A stretch of DNA of 64,000 nucleotides from JARRKC01 sp963723965. GTDB lineage: Bacteria; Acidobacteriota; UBA6911; RPQK01; JAPXNP01. The stretch covers positions 136,294 to 200,293 of the forward strand of contig CAVRSV010000025.1 of the NCBI GenBank assembly GCA_963723965.1, in the 5' to 3' direction. The notes under the pieces were generated by a model. That model saw nothing but the letters and a program-made list of their open reading frames with translations, was not told the origin of the DNA and searched no databases. The position numbers were made by a program, and so were the translations under genes. Every line of letters begins with the position of its first letter. The stretch's first letter is position 1. Shown piece by piece: positions 45,437 to 53,914 of this stretch.

Positions 45437-47278
45437 TCAGCATGAACCCTCGGAAGTGATCAGATCTTCGAGCTGCCGCGAATCGAGGGTCTCGTATTCT
45501 TGCAGGGCATTTGCCAGCCGCACCACCGTATTCTGCCCACCTTCCAAGATACTCTTGGCCGTCCGATATCCCTGCAGCACGAGTCTGCTGACGGCGCCGT
45601 CAATTCGAGCCGACATTGCATCGCTGAGGTGCCGGCGGCGATGGATCTCTCGGCCCAAGAAGACAGCATCTCCCTGTTCACCCAGACTCAGGGGGCCCGT
45701 TTCCTCCGCCATTCCCCACTGACACACCATTCGGCGGGCCAGTTCCGTCGCTTCACGCAAATCGCCGGCCACGGCTGAGGTCGTGCTGCTCAGGAAGATC
45801 TCTTCGGCACAGCGTCGGGCCATGAGAATGGCGATGGCCGACTCCAGCCGCTGTTTCGTGAACGTGTAGCAATCATCTTCAGGGACCTGGACGGTCGTCC
45901 CCAAGACATTCTTGCGGGGAACGATGGTGACCTTTTGAACCGGGTCGGCCTCGGGCAGCACCCAAGCGACCAGCACATGTCCTGCCTCACGATAGGCTGC
46001 ACTCGTCCGGTCCTTGGCACTCACGGTCAGCGATCTGCGCTCCTTCCCCATCATGCTGTTGTCTTTTTCCTCGAGGAAGTCCGACATGGTGACAGCTTCC
46101 CGATGGCGGCGGGCGCCTCTGATCGCGGCCTCGTTGACCAGGTTCTCCAGCTGAGCCCCCGAGAATCCCTGGGTGCTCCGTGCCAAGACGAGGATTTCGA
46201 CATCTTCGGAAAGGGGGACATTGCGCAAGTGCACTCTCAGGATGCCTTCCCGTCCTTTCACATCGGGGAGCCCGACCTCGACATGGCGATCGAAACGGCC
46301 CGGGCGCAGCAGAGCCGGATCCAGGATATCGGGACGATTCGTAGCGCCGATGACGATGACTCCTTCACTGGGCTCGAAACCGTCCATCTCCGCGAGTAGC
46401 TGGTTGAGGGCCTGCTCGCGCTCGTCGTGCCCGCCGCCCAGCCCGGCCCCGCGGTGCCTCCCGATGGAATCGATCTCGTCCACGAAGATGATGCAGGGAG
46501 CATGTCGTCGCCCCTCGGCAAACAGATCCCTGACGCGACTTGCCCCCACGCCGACGAAGATCTCGACGAACTCCGATGCGCTGACACTGAAGAAGGGGAC
46601 ACTCGCCTCCCCCGCAAGCGCCCTGGCCAGCAGGGTCTTTCCCGTTCCCGGAGAACCCGTGAGCAGAACGCCTCGCGGTATCTTTCCTCCCAGTCGCTGA
46701 AACCGGCTCGGGTCCTTCAGGAAGTCGACGATTTCCTGCAATTCCTCTTTGGCTTCGTCCGCCCCGGCCACGTCCTCGAACGTGACCTCGGTCTGCTCCT
46801 TCATCCACAGCTTGGCCCGGCTCTTTCCCACGGAAAACTGCCTCCCTTTGCCTTTTTTGTTCAGCTGTCGGTTCAGTGTGTAGAGAACGACACCGGCGAG
46901 GAAGACGAGAGGCAAACCGAAAGTCAGGAGAAAGCGGGTCCAGGAAGTCCGGCTCGCGCTGCCGATCCGGACGATGAACCCTCGCGCAACCAGCGTGTCG
47001 GCCAGGGCCTTCTGTGAACCCTGCGGAACAATCCCTTCAAAGTCCCGCTCGGACTGAGTGCCGGCGTCGAAGTACCTTCCCTGCAGCCTGCTGCCGGTCA
47101 GAACCAGAGGCGTCGAAGGAGTGCTCCGCAACACACCCGACTTCGCCAGTCGAACCAGTTCCGAGTAGTTGATCGGATCTGGCTGGCTCTTGTGCCATTC
47201 GGTCGACACAAGCAGGGCCGCAAGTCCGGCCCCGGTGATTCCAGCAATCTGCAGCAGCCTCCGCGTGCGTGTGGTCAA
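45437..47278 (-). CDS. FtsH-like AAA+ membrane protease homologue with altered zinc motif
   Basis: 613 residues with FtsH layout: two N-terminal membrane segments (IAGITGAGLAALLV; FLLTFGLPLVFLAGVVLY), an AAA+ module with Walker A (GSPGTGKT), Walker B (IIFVDEID) and SRH (NRPDILDPALLRPGRFD), then the M41 domain. Here the zinc signature HEAGH reads REAGH: Arg430 (codon CGT, 45989-45991) replaces the first zinc-binding His, although His434 and the distal GDLREAT aspartate remain. A single A-to-G change from CAT explains it. Proteolysis should be lost, while ATPase and unfolding could persist. I chose a TTG at 47278 with GGGGAG upstream; a second TTG at 47323 has no such site. No other ftsH is in the window. 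Confidence 0.9.
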   Translation of the reverse strand: MTTRTRRLLQIAGITGAGLAALLVSTEWHKSQPDPINYSELVRLAKSGVLRSTPSTPLVLTGSRLQGRYFDAGTQSERDFEGIVPQGSQKALADTLVARGFIVRIGSASRTSWTRFLLTFGLPLVFLAGVVLYTLNRQLNKKGKGRQFSVGKSRAKLWMKEQTEVTFEDVAGADEAKEELQEIVDFLKDPSRFQRLGGKIPRGVLLTGSPGTGKTLLARALAGEASVPFFSVSASEFVEIFVGVGASRVRDLFAEGRRHAPCIIFVDEIDSIGRHRGAGLGGGHDEREQALNQLLAEMDGFEPSEGVIVIGATNRPDILDPALLRPGRFDRHVEVGLPDVKGREGILRVHLRNVPLSEDVEILVLARSTQGFSGAQLENLVNEAAIRGARRHREAVTMSDFLEEKDNSMMGKERRSLTVSAKDRTSAAYREAGHVLVAWVLPEADPVQKVTIVPRKNVLGTTVQVPEDDCYTFTKQRLESAIAILMARRCAEEIFLSSTTSAVAGDLREATELARRMVCQWGMAEETGPLSLGEQGDAVFLGREIHRRRHLSDAMSARIDGAVSRLVLQGYRTAKSILEGGQNTVVRLANALQEYETLDSRQLEDLITSEGSC

Positions 47279-47328
47279 CCTAATCTCCCCGAGGGCAAAG
47301 CAGTCAGCGGCCTGCCGCTCCAAGTCGT

Positions 47329-47535
47329 TTAAAGTCGAGCGTGCGACCTCTTCTCCGGACGGGCCTGCTCCCGTTCAGCCGCCCTGGTCAGATCTTCGAC
47401 TCTCTTTTGGACGAGCTCGCGCTGCGGCATCTGCTCGAGGTCCATCCGAGTCGCCTGATCCATCGGTCCCCGAGCCACTTCGTCCAATCGCTTCGATCCA
47501 TGATGGCAGAGATCGCCTGGAATCGTAACTGTCAC
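47329..47535 (-). CDS. Possible small charged protein (uncertain)
   Basis: The 330-nt gap between the phosphatase and the FtsH-like gene contains a 68-codon frame ending ...LTRAAEREQARPEKRSHARL, highly charged and predicted helical. Its start (GTG) has only a weak ribosome site, and I recognise no homologue. It could be a real small gene or leader of the FtsH-like gene; equally it could be chance. Confidence 0.25.
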   Translation of the reverse strand: MTVTIPGDLCHHGSKRLDEVARGPMDQATRMDLEQMPQRELVQKRVEDLTRAAEREQARPEKRSHARL

Positions 47536-47606
47536 TCTTGACAGGTTCCATGGAAAAGATCGCCAGAGATCGTCCACTTCACTGTCAATGTCGAGCGAGG
47601 GTGCGC

Positions 47607-48746
47607 TCAAGACCGAACGGGCGGCTCCGTCATCTTCATGATGATCAGAGAGACATCGTCGACCGGGCGACGTTCCCCCGACTTCCTCGTGAGATACCCG
47701 ACGAGTCCCTCCACGATCTCGGAAGCCGACCCGGCGGATAGTCTCCGGAGCAATCCGGGAAGCCCGCTCGTACCGAGTTCCCGGCCATCCGGGCCAAGGG
47801 CCTCGGTCAGTCCGTCGGTATAGAACAACAGCAAGTCTCCGGGTACCAACACGACGTGCCCTTCCTCGTACTGACTGCCCCGAAAGGCTCCCAGAAGAAT
47901 GCCGCCCGTCTCGAGCGTGAGACAACTCCCGTCCGGTCGCAACAGGATCGGAAAGTTGTGTCCGGCATTGCAGTAGGACAGCATCCGGTGGCGTTCGTCG
48001 AAGACGCCGTAGAAGGCCGTCACGAAGCGGTTTGCAGCGGTCGTCTCCCAAAGCAGGTCATTCACCTTGGTCATGATCGTGGACACGGCGTAGTTGTTGC
48101 GGATCTCCGCCAGCAACGATGCGCGGAATGCCGACATCATCAATCCCGCCGGAATTCCTTTGCCCGCGACATCACCGATGACCAGGCCCCAGTGGCCTTC
48201 GACGATCTTGAAGAAGTCGTAGTAGTCCCCGCTGATCACGTCCGATGGGATATTCACGGCGGCGAGATCCACGCCGCCCAGCTGAGGGAGGGACTCGGGA
48301 AAGAAGTGAAGCTGGGTGAGTCGCGAAGCTCTGACGCTGCTCTCGAGCACTCTGTGCTCCTCGTGGCGGGAGACATCCTCGAGCATGGCGGTCAGCAGCC
48401 ACTCCCCACCGGGCAGCTGCGTCTTGAAGATCGAAGCCTCGGCAGGAAAGGTCGAGCCGTCCTGGCGTCGGCCCACAATCTCTCCCCGATCTCCCATCCC
48501 ACGGCCGGCTTCCGGCGCTGCGATGAATCCCCGGACATGTTCATCGTGCAGGGATCTCAAGGACTGCGGGATGAGGATTCCCAGGGGGCGACCGAGCACC
48601 TCTCGTTCGGTGTACCCGAAGATCCTCTCGGCGGCGGGGTTGAAAAGGAGGATCAAACCATTCGAGTCCGAAGTGATGATGGCCTCAGCCGAAAACTCAA
48701 GGATCCCCTCAGTAATGGACCGCCGGACGCTCCGTTCAATTGCCAT
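47607..48746 (-). CDS. PAS-domain PP2C/SpoIIE serine phosphatase (RsbU-like)
   Basis: 379 residues. An N-terminal PAS domain (ILEFSAEAIITSDSNGLILLFNPAAERIFGY, residues ~14-130) is followed by a SpoIIE-type PP2C phosphatase (SGDYYDFFKIVEGHWGLVIGDVAGKGIPAGLMM; CNAGHNFPILL; LFYTDGLTEA) with the metal-binding aspartates present. Such proteins dephosphorylate anti-sigma antagonist proteins and open a general stress response. No partner (anti-sigma, antagonist) is adjacent. Upstream on the same strand lie two response regulators and a histidine kinase, and downstream the FtsH-like gene. Confidence 0.92.
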   Translation of the reverse strand: MAIERSVRRSITEGILEFSAEAIITSDSNGLILLFNPAAERIFGYTEREVLGRPLGILIPQSLRSLHDEHVRGFIAAPEAGRGMGDRGEIVGRRQDGSTFPAEASIFKTQLPGGEWLLTAMLEDVSRHEEHRVLESSVRASRLTQLHFFPESLPQLGGVDLAAVNIPSDVISGDYYDFFKIVEGHWGLVIGDVAGKGIPAGLMMSAFRASLLAEIRNNYAVSTIMTKVNDLLWETTAANRFVTAFYGVFDERHRMLSYCNAGHNFPILLRPDGSCLTLETGGILLGAFRGSQYEEGHVVLVPGDLLLFYTDGLTEALGPDGRELGTSGLPGLLRRLSAGSASEIVEGLVGYLTRKSGERRPVDDVSLIIMKMTEPPVRS

Positions 48747-48828
48747 TGCCCAGCACGCTACCGGGAATGCTCCCAGGAATCAATGGCCGGCTCGAATCGG
48801 GAGCACCGCGAGCGAACCGCAGGGACGT

Positions 48829-49239
48829 CTAGGCCGTCTCTCCTCCGCAATGACCGAACGTCGAGACGAACGAACGTCCTGCAAGCACCTCACGAATGGC
48901 TGGGACGAGATCCGAAGCCAAAGAGAGCTTGACCACGTAAGCCAGTCCGCCCGCCTCGAAGGCTTCACTCACCATCTCCGGATCCGCATGCACCGTCAGG
49001 AAGACGACCTTCACCTCGGAGTGAAGGTCTCTCAACAATCTCGCAGCTTCGATCCCGTTGATGACCGGCATGGAGATGTCGACGACCACGACATCCGGAT
49101 GCAGTTCGGAGACCTTGTCCAGAAGGCACTGGCCGTCACCGACAGACCCGATCACGTCGAATTCCGGCTGCAGCAGCTCCGCAACCTTCTCGAGCATGAC
49201 GGAATGATCATCGGCCAACAGAATGCGGATGCGATGCAA
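48829..49239 (-). CDS. Stand-alone response regulator receiver
   Basis: 136 residues comprising only a receiver domain: acidic DD at residues 10-11, phospho-acceptor Asp54 (VVVDISMP), Thr in LTVHAD and Lys104. It resembles the N-terminal half of the neighbouring NarL-type regulator but has no DNA-binding domain, so it may act as a phosphate sink or by protein contact. I chose TTG 49239 (AGGGGG upstream), which begins directly at the receiver; the frame stays open to 49299. The C-terminal tail (SFVSTFGHCGGETA) looks like the point where a helix-turn-helix has been lost. Confidence 0.85.
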   Translation of the reverse strand: MHRIRILLADDHSVMLEKVAELLQPEFDVIGSVGDGQCLLDKVSELHPDVVVVDISMPVINGIEAARLLRDLHSEVKVVFLTVHADPEMVSEAFEAGGLAYVVKLSLASDLVPAIREVLAGRSFVSTFGHCGGETA

Positions 49240-49348
49240 GGCGACCCCCTTCGGGCAGACAGTACCCCGTAAGGATCGCCGATCACGCAGAGGCGACACA
49301 ACTCGCAGAAGTACCGGGTTTGCCGAGGTAATTCAATCGTCGATCCGG

Positions 49349-49981
49349 TCAAGCCGACACGATGCCGTTCCTGATGGCATACTGGATCAGTTCGGCGGTG
49401 TTCTTGATCCTCAATCGACGCATCATCTGGTACTTGTGAAAGGCCACCGTCCGGGGCGACACATTGAGGATAGCGCCGACTTCCTTCATGGTGCGTCCCT
49501 CGACGAGGAGCTGCAGGACCTCTTTTTGCCGAGCTGTCAGGATGACCTTCGTCTCGCGATTTGGATCCTGGATGAAGGCGTCAACCATCCCCTGAGTGAC
49601 CAGTGGAGTCACATAAGCCCTCCCTCGCAGGACCTCGTGGATGGCCTGAAAAAGCTCCGAACCGGCCGAGCTCTTGAGGAGGTATCCCGACCCTCCCCCC
49701 CGAAAGGCTTCGGCAACCAGATCCGGGTCCTCGTTGACCGTGAGAAAGATCAGCTTGATCCCCGGCATCATCTGCTTCAGCCTGCGGCCTGCCTCCAACC
49801 CGTTCAGGAGCGGCATCGAGATGTCCAGCACGACGACGTCGGGTTTGAGCCTGGGTGCGGCTTCGAGCAAGGCCCGTCCATCCGTGACCATCCCGACGAT
49901 TTCGCACTCCTCTTCCAGGAGCTTCTTGAAGGCTTCCAGCAGCAGCTGGTGATCATCCGCGAGCAGCACTCGAGGGCGCAT
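49349..49981 (-). CDS. NarL/FixJ-family response regulator
   Basis: 210 residues: receiver (Asp53 in VVLDISMP) and a LuxR-type DNA-binding domain (LTARQKEVLQLLVEGRTMKEVGAILNVSPRTVAFHKYQMMRRLRI). Start at ATG 49981 is placed directly before the receiver; an ATG four codons upstream (49993) is also possible. Lies immediately downstream of a HisKA_3-type histidine kinase, the typical partner, so the two form a phosphorelay pair. Confidence 0.93.
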   Translation of the reverse strand: MRPRVLLADDHQLLLEAFKKLLEEECEIVGMVTDGRALLEAAPRLKPDVVVLDISMPLLNGLEAGRRLKQMMPGIKLIFLTVNEDPDLVAEAFRGGGSGYLLKSSAGSELFQAIHEVLRGRAYVTPLVTQGMVDAFIQDPNRETKVILTARQKEVLQLLVEGRTMKEVGAILNVSPRTVAFHKYQMMRRLRIKNTAELIQYAIRNGIVSA

Positions 49982-50028
49982 GATCCGACCCATCCTCTCG
50001 AGGAAACCGATCCTGTCCCGTCTCCATG

Positions 50029-51372
50029 CTAGTCCTCGCCGGCCTTTCCCTGGGGAGCTGCCGGCTCGTTCTGAGGACCCGGACGAGAGCGCGGCACGGT
50101 GACCGTGATCCGCGTGCCCTGGGAGGGCCTCGATTCAATGACTATTTCTCCACCGGCCAGATGGACGCGCTCCCGCATGCTGACCAGCCCCAGCCCCGGC
50201 TTACCCTCCGATGCCTCCCTGTCGAAGCCCACCCCGGGGTCCGACACGCACAGCCGGACCGCTTCCTGACTCTCGGAAAGTTCCACGTGGGCCTCCCGAG
50301 CGCCGCTGTGCGCCGCGACGTTGTGCAGTGCTTCCTGGGTGATTCGATACAGGCAGAGGGCTATGTCCTCCGGTACCGCCTGGGCTGCCCGCTCCGGGCT
50401 GAAGGTGAACTCGATCGCAAGACCCTGCTGTTCGCCGAAATCCCTGCAAAATCGTTTGAGTGCCGGCACCAGCCCGAGGAGCCTGAATTGCGAAGGATGC
50501 AACTGCCGGGACAGGTTGTGCAGATCAGAGGAGATCTCCTGGGTCCTTCTCCACAGCGCCAACGTCCGGTCACGGATTTCCGCCGGAGATGAAGGAGGCC
50601 TTTGTCCCAGCTGCTCCAGCTCAACCGCCAGGAGGGCCAGTTTCTGACTCAGATCATCATGGAGCTCCCTGGCCAGCCAGCTCCGTTCCTGCTCCTGCGA
50701 CATCATCAGGCGCGCGCTCAAATCGCGCAGTGTTCGCTCCGCGCGACGTCGCTGGACCACCTCATCCTCCAGCGTCCGGTTGACCGCCAGGAGCTCGGCA
50801 GTGTGTTCCGCCAGCAACTCCGCGAGAGTCTCGTCCAATCTTGCAGGACTCCCCGGCACCGGCTCCGATTGCCTCCGTTCGGCAATGGCTTCGCCCGAGC
50901 TCAATTCGGCGACGATCCGGCCCCGGCCGTCATGGAGTGCGCTGTTTCGCCAGGCCAGCACGCTGCTTTCACCCCTCCTCCTCAGGACGGGACTCTCGAA
51001 ATACTCCTGCTCCGTTTCACCCGCCAGGAGTCTGCCAAACGCATGTCTGGCGACTGGTCTCGCCGTTTCGGGAAGGAAATTCTCGAACCAGTCCCGGCCT
51101 ACGATCTCGTCGACGTCGCGTTCGAGAAGCTCACAGCACCTCCGATTCGCCAGGCCGACTTTCTGATCCGAAGTGACGATCACGAGAACTGTTTCAGGAT
51201 CGGGAGACTTTGCAGGCGATCTTGTGTTCGGCCGCTCCGGCTCGACCGGCTGTCGACGTTCCTTCAAATGGACTCTCCGCCTTACGGTCTCGACAACCCG
51301 CTCCCCGGCCTCGTTTTCGCGGCTTCGAACTGCAGACAAGCCCGCAGGAATCCGACGGCCTTCCCGTGGCAC
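50029..51372 (-). CDS. Histidine kinase (PAS, HisKA_3, HATPase)
   Basis: 447 residues, cytosolic. A PAS-like segment (VLVIVTSDQKVGLANRRCCELLERDVDEIVGRDWFENFLP, ~residues 62-170) is followed by a coiled linker and a HisKA_3 dimerisation domain whose RELHDDLSQKLALL holds the phospho-accepting His. The HATPase part shows ALHNVAAHSGA (N box) and DPGVGFD. The N-terminal ~55 residues are basic and of no known family, so the true start may be further in. It is the probable partner of the NarL-type regulator 47 nt downstream. Confidence 0.9.
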   Translation of the reverse strand: MPREGRRIPAGLSAVRSRENEAGERVVETVRRRVHLKERRQPVEPERPNTRSPAKSPDPETVLVIVTSDQKVGLANRRCCELLERDVDEIVGRDWFENFLPETARPVARHAFGRLLAGETEQEYFESPVLRRRGESSVLAWRNSALHDGRGRIVAELSSGEAIAERRQSEPVPGSPARLDETLAELLAEHTAELLAVNRTLEDEVVQRRRAERTLRDLSARLMMSQEQERSWLARELHDDLSQKLALLAVELEQLGQRPPSSPAEIRDRTLALWRRTQEISSDLHNLSRQLHPSQFRLLGLVPALKRFCRDFGEQQGLAIEFTFSPERAAQAVPEDIALCLYRITQEALHNVAAHSGAREAHVELSESQEAVRLCVSDPGVGFDREASEGKPGLGLVSMRERVHLAGGEIVIESRPSQGTRITVTVPRSRPGPQNEPAAPQGKAGED

Positions 51373-51798
51373 GGCGGGGCGCAGGGCATCCGCCTGGGTA
51401 AGAAAAGCTTGTCACTAAACCGGATGAATTGCCAGTATCCGGTTCGAGCTCAACCCCGGCTGCTGAGGCAGAGCCGAGGGAAAGCAGTGAAGCTGAGCAC
51501 GCCTCGAATCGCCGGCGCCCTCCTCCAGCGCCTGGGCTTCGTCCTCGTCGCGTTGCGGTCTCCTTTTCAAGTGGCTCGACCGACCGCTCCCACTGGGAAT
51601 ATCGGTGCCTTGCACCTCCGGGGCGCAATTCTGCGACGTGTTATACTGGGACTTGGTCAATTGACGCGTCCTCCACCTCGAAGCGACTTCGCCCGAAGCA
51701 AAACTTCACCCGCTGGACATCAACCGACGTCAAGTGAAAACGGGACTCTGCCCACTGGCCAGAGCAGAATCGATGAGCCCACGCCAAAGGAGAGCTTT
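51373..51798. other. Divergent intergenic region
   Basis: About 425 nt between the histidine kinase and the cold-shock-like gene, without a believable gene. A -10-like TATACT lies at 51642-51647; no matching -35 at a normal distance. Confidence 0.4.
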
Positions 51799-52338
51799 AT
51801 GACCGGACGTATTGAGAAGCTGGCGACGTCGGAGACGCCAGGCCGCATCGCAACCAACAGTGGGCCCACCCAATTCCACTTCACGTACCGTCAGACGATG
51901 GAAACTTCGGAAGGCTTGGCTGTCGGCCAACTGGTCAGCTTTCAACTGGAGAAGGGCACGACCGAATTTGCAGTGGGGGTCCGTCCCGAGGAGGCGGTCG
52001 GGTCTCTTGCCGGGAATGGAAACAAAGCCTGCCAGATTCGATATCAGGGCTTCGAGCAAACCAGTAACGTCCGATTCTTCAAGTTCCAGGTGTGGCGTTC
52101 CGGCGAGGAGAACCAGGAGGCCGTCGTGACCGCCGACCTCGCACTGTTCCGCAAGCATGACATAGGCATCCAGGAAGGCCCGGGAATCTGTCTCCGGCTG
52201 TTGAAGGCCGAATTCCAGGAGTCCGACGCGATCGACGGGGCCGCCTGGACACGAGCAGTGTGCGACAAGGACATGCTGGCATACCTTTCGATCGAGGCGA
52301 CGACCAAAGGCTCCAGGAGAAAGCGAAGCCGGTACTGA
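51799..52338 (+). CDS. Cold-shock-domain-like protein with a second unknown domain
   Basis: 179 residues. The start ATG has AAAGGAGAG upstream, which singles it out within a much longer open frame. The first ~70 residues (MTGRIEKLATSETPGRIATN, EGLAVGQLVSFQLEKGTTEF) resemble a cold-shock domain, but the RNP1 aromatic GFGFI is replaced (SETPGRIATNSG), so nucleic-acid binding may be weak. Residues ~85-145 (SNVRFFKFQVWRSGEENQEAVVTADLALFRKHDIGIQEGPGICLRLL) are a domain I have seen in small uncharacterised proteins. The 3' half overlaps a minus-strand fragment (52044-52442). Confidence 0.72.
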   Translation: MTGRIEKLATSETPGRIATNSGPTQFHFTYRQTMETSEGLAVGQLVSFQLEKGTTEFAVGVRPEEAVGSLAGNGNKACQIRYQGFEQTSNVRFFKFQVWRSGEENQEAVVTADLALFRKHDIGIQEGPGICLRLLKAEFQESDAIDGAAWTRAVCDKDMLAYLSIEATTKGSRRKRSRY

Positions 52339-52442
52339 TCGGAGAGGTCCTCCTTCTCGCTGTGATAGGGGATTCCGGTGAAAACCAGGGCGATGATGCC
52401 GATTCCGATCAACACGACCCCGACAATGGTCAGTAACTTCAT
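52044..52442 (-). pseudogene. DUF3185-like small membrane protein, truncated
   Basis: Begins with a strong ribosome site (GAGGAGG) and a single helix (LTIVGVVLIGIGIIALVF) followed by TGIPYHSEKEDL, the start of a DUF3185-like protein. Beyond about residue 33 the family sequence stops and the frame runs antisense through the cold-shock-like gene, ending in unrelated residues. The second membrane segment expected in the family is missing. Most likely a gene cut off by a deletion whose end reads through into foreign sequence. Confidence 0.55.
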
Positions 52443-52481
52443 GAGATCCTCCTCTATGTGAAAACCGGTCGCGAGCCTGGC

Positions 52482-53309
52482 TCACCGACCGGGTCGAATG
52501 ATTTTCACCGTGGTGCCGGGTTCCAGGCGCTGCTCGATCCCGACGCGATTCAAAAGAGCCAGTTGATCGGCATCCACGCGGGGATTGGGAAAGACTTTGG
52601 CCACGTCGCGAATGGTTCCCCCGTTGCGGATCGTGTACAGGTCCAACCGATCGGGTTGAACACCCAGGACCTTCGCATCGGTCAAGGGGGCGAAGCTCCG
52701 GATGACTTCCTCGAACTGGCCGGAATACCGGCGAAAGAGCGAGACGGAGGCGACGCCCACCACTTCGTACACCTGATTCTGTTTGGAGATGAACCCGGCC
52801 AGGGCCTCGATCACCTGCCCGGACTGATCGGTGATCCGGTACTGCGCCAGATAAGCCGGCAGTCCGTTGATGCGATCGGACTTGCTTCCTTCCATCTGCA
52901 CGCCGGGCTGTTGCGCGAGCTCTTCGGCCCGGGCTCTGGCCGAGGCCGTCTGGGGTGGCGCAAGAGTCAACCGGACCCCGGCTTCGCCCGAAGGGATCGC
53001 GAAGGTCACCATCGAGTGGGAGTTCGCCACCTGCCATTCCGACGGATAGCGCATCTGGAAGCGCAGATCCGGATGGTAGAAGTGTCCGTCGCGCGTAAAC
53101 CCCTCCCTCGGATTCTCTCCGAAAACCAGACCATCGATCTCGTGAAGGAAGTGATCTCGCCCGACCTTCAAGGCCGCGGAATCGTCTGCTTCAGAGACCA
53201 GCTGCGCGGCCAGATCGCGCGTTTTGCGGACTCGATCCGGCGGGGCCGGATGCGTCGAGAGCCAGCCGGGAAGCGCGTCCTTGTTTTGCTCATTGGGGTT
53301 CTTGGCGTT
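52482..53309 (-). pseudogene. M48 metalloprotease, C-terminal remnant
   Basis: About 275 codons match the rear of secreted M48-family proteases: LPGWLSTHPAPPDRV (end of the catalytic domain) followed by the C-terminal module (FQMRYPSEWQVANS, GLPAYLAQYRI, LYTIRNGGTIRDVAKVF). The catalytic half with HExxH is absent, and no start codon with a good ribosome site is present. Homology begins exactly where the DUF1328 gene homology ends, which indicates a deletion joining the two genes. Confidence 0.65.
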
Positions 53310-53464
53310 CTGAAGATGCTTTGAAGCAGAAAGAGCACAAAGAGCACCAGGAAAATGAAGAATAGTATTTTTGCGATTCCCGCGGAAAGGACGGCGATAC
53401 CACCAAATCCCAGGAATCCTGCAATCAAAGCGACGAGCAAAAAGAATAAAGCCCAATAGAGCAT
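53168..53464 (-). CDS. DUF1328 small membrane protein with read-through tail
   Basis: 98 codons. The first ~50 residues (MLYWALFFLLVALIAGFLGF, GIAKILFFIFLVLFVLF) are a DUF1328/YtjA protein: two helices, a small inner-membrane protein often stress-linked. The start has GAGGAG upstream. After SIFRTPRTP the frame continues ~40 codons through the M48 remnant in another reading frame, giving a basic nonsense tail not found in the family. Probably still makes a membrane protein. Confidence 0.7.
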   Translation of the reverse strand: MLYWALFFLLVALIAGFLGFGGIAVLSAGIAKILFFIFLVLFVLFLLQSIFRTPRTPMSKTRTRFPAGSRRIRPRRIESAKRAIWPRSWSLKQTIPRP

Positions 53465-53553
53465 GGATTTCTCCTCTCTTTAGTTCGAATGGTGCGTTAA
53501 CCGTGGAGACGGAAGCACCAGTCAGAATAGTTTTCTAGATACTTTTATTATGC

Positions 53554-53570
53554 AGGAATCATTCCTGCCG
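53554..53570. promoter_or_regulatory. Perfect palindrome in an AT-rich leader
   Basis: GCAGGAAT-C-ATTCCTGC, a 17-bp perfect palindrome ~90 nt upstream of the DUF1328 start, inside ~110 nt (53520-53630) of AT-rich sequence. Candidate operator or leader hairpin. The rest of 53465-53914 has no clear gene; one short plus-strand frame from 53749 is not convincing. Confidence 0.5.
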
Positions 53571-53914
53571 CTTCAAGTCTCTACGTAAATATTATTATTT
53601 CAGTCACTTATATAGCATCATAGAATTGTCCGTTCCGAACGTCCTCCGGAGCAGACGCGGGAAAATTTCCCGGGATGGCTGCTTCATCCAAGCGGGGCTC
53701 AGGCGAGGATCCGGAGTCGACGTGCAGACTCCGAACTTGGGAGGCGGCATGCCAAAGGAAAAGGCCGAAGTCCCTTACGGGACTCTACTGCCCATCGAAA
53801 TAGCCCCCCGGATCCGATCGAATTTGCCATTGAACTTCAGCCGGAACTGCCCGATCCTTGATGAGGGCGGCCAGCGGCCCGGTCAGCCCCTTCGAACAGT
53901 AGCGAAAGGTATTT

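Noticed and set aside
51730..53037. Minus-strand frame of 435 codons
   Set aside because: It overlaps the M48 remnant and the cold-shock-like gene in other frames, shows no domains and has no ribosome site.
53749..53914. Small plus-strand gene before the radical SAM gene
   Set aside because: It has a ribosome-like site, but the protein is featureless and the frame continues out of frame through the radical SAM gene.
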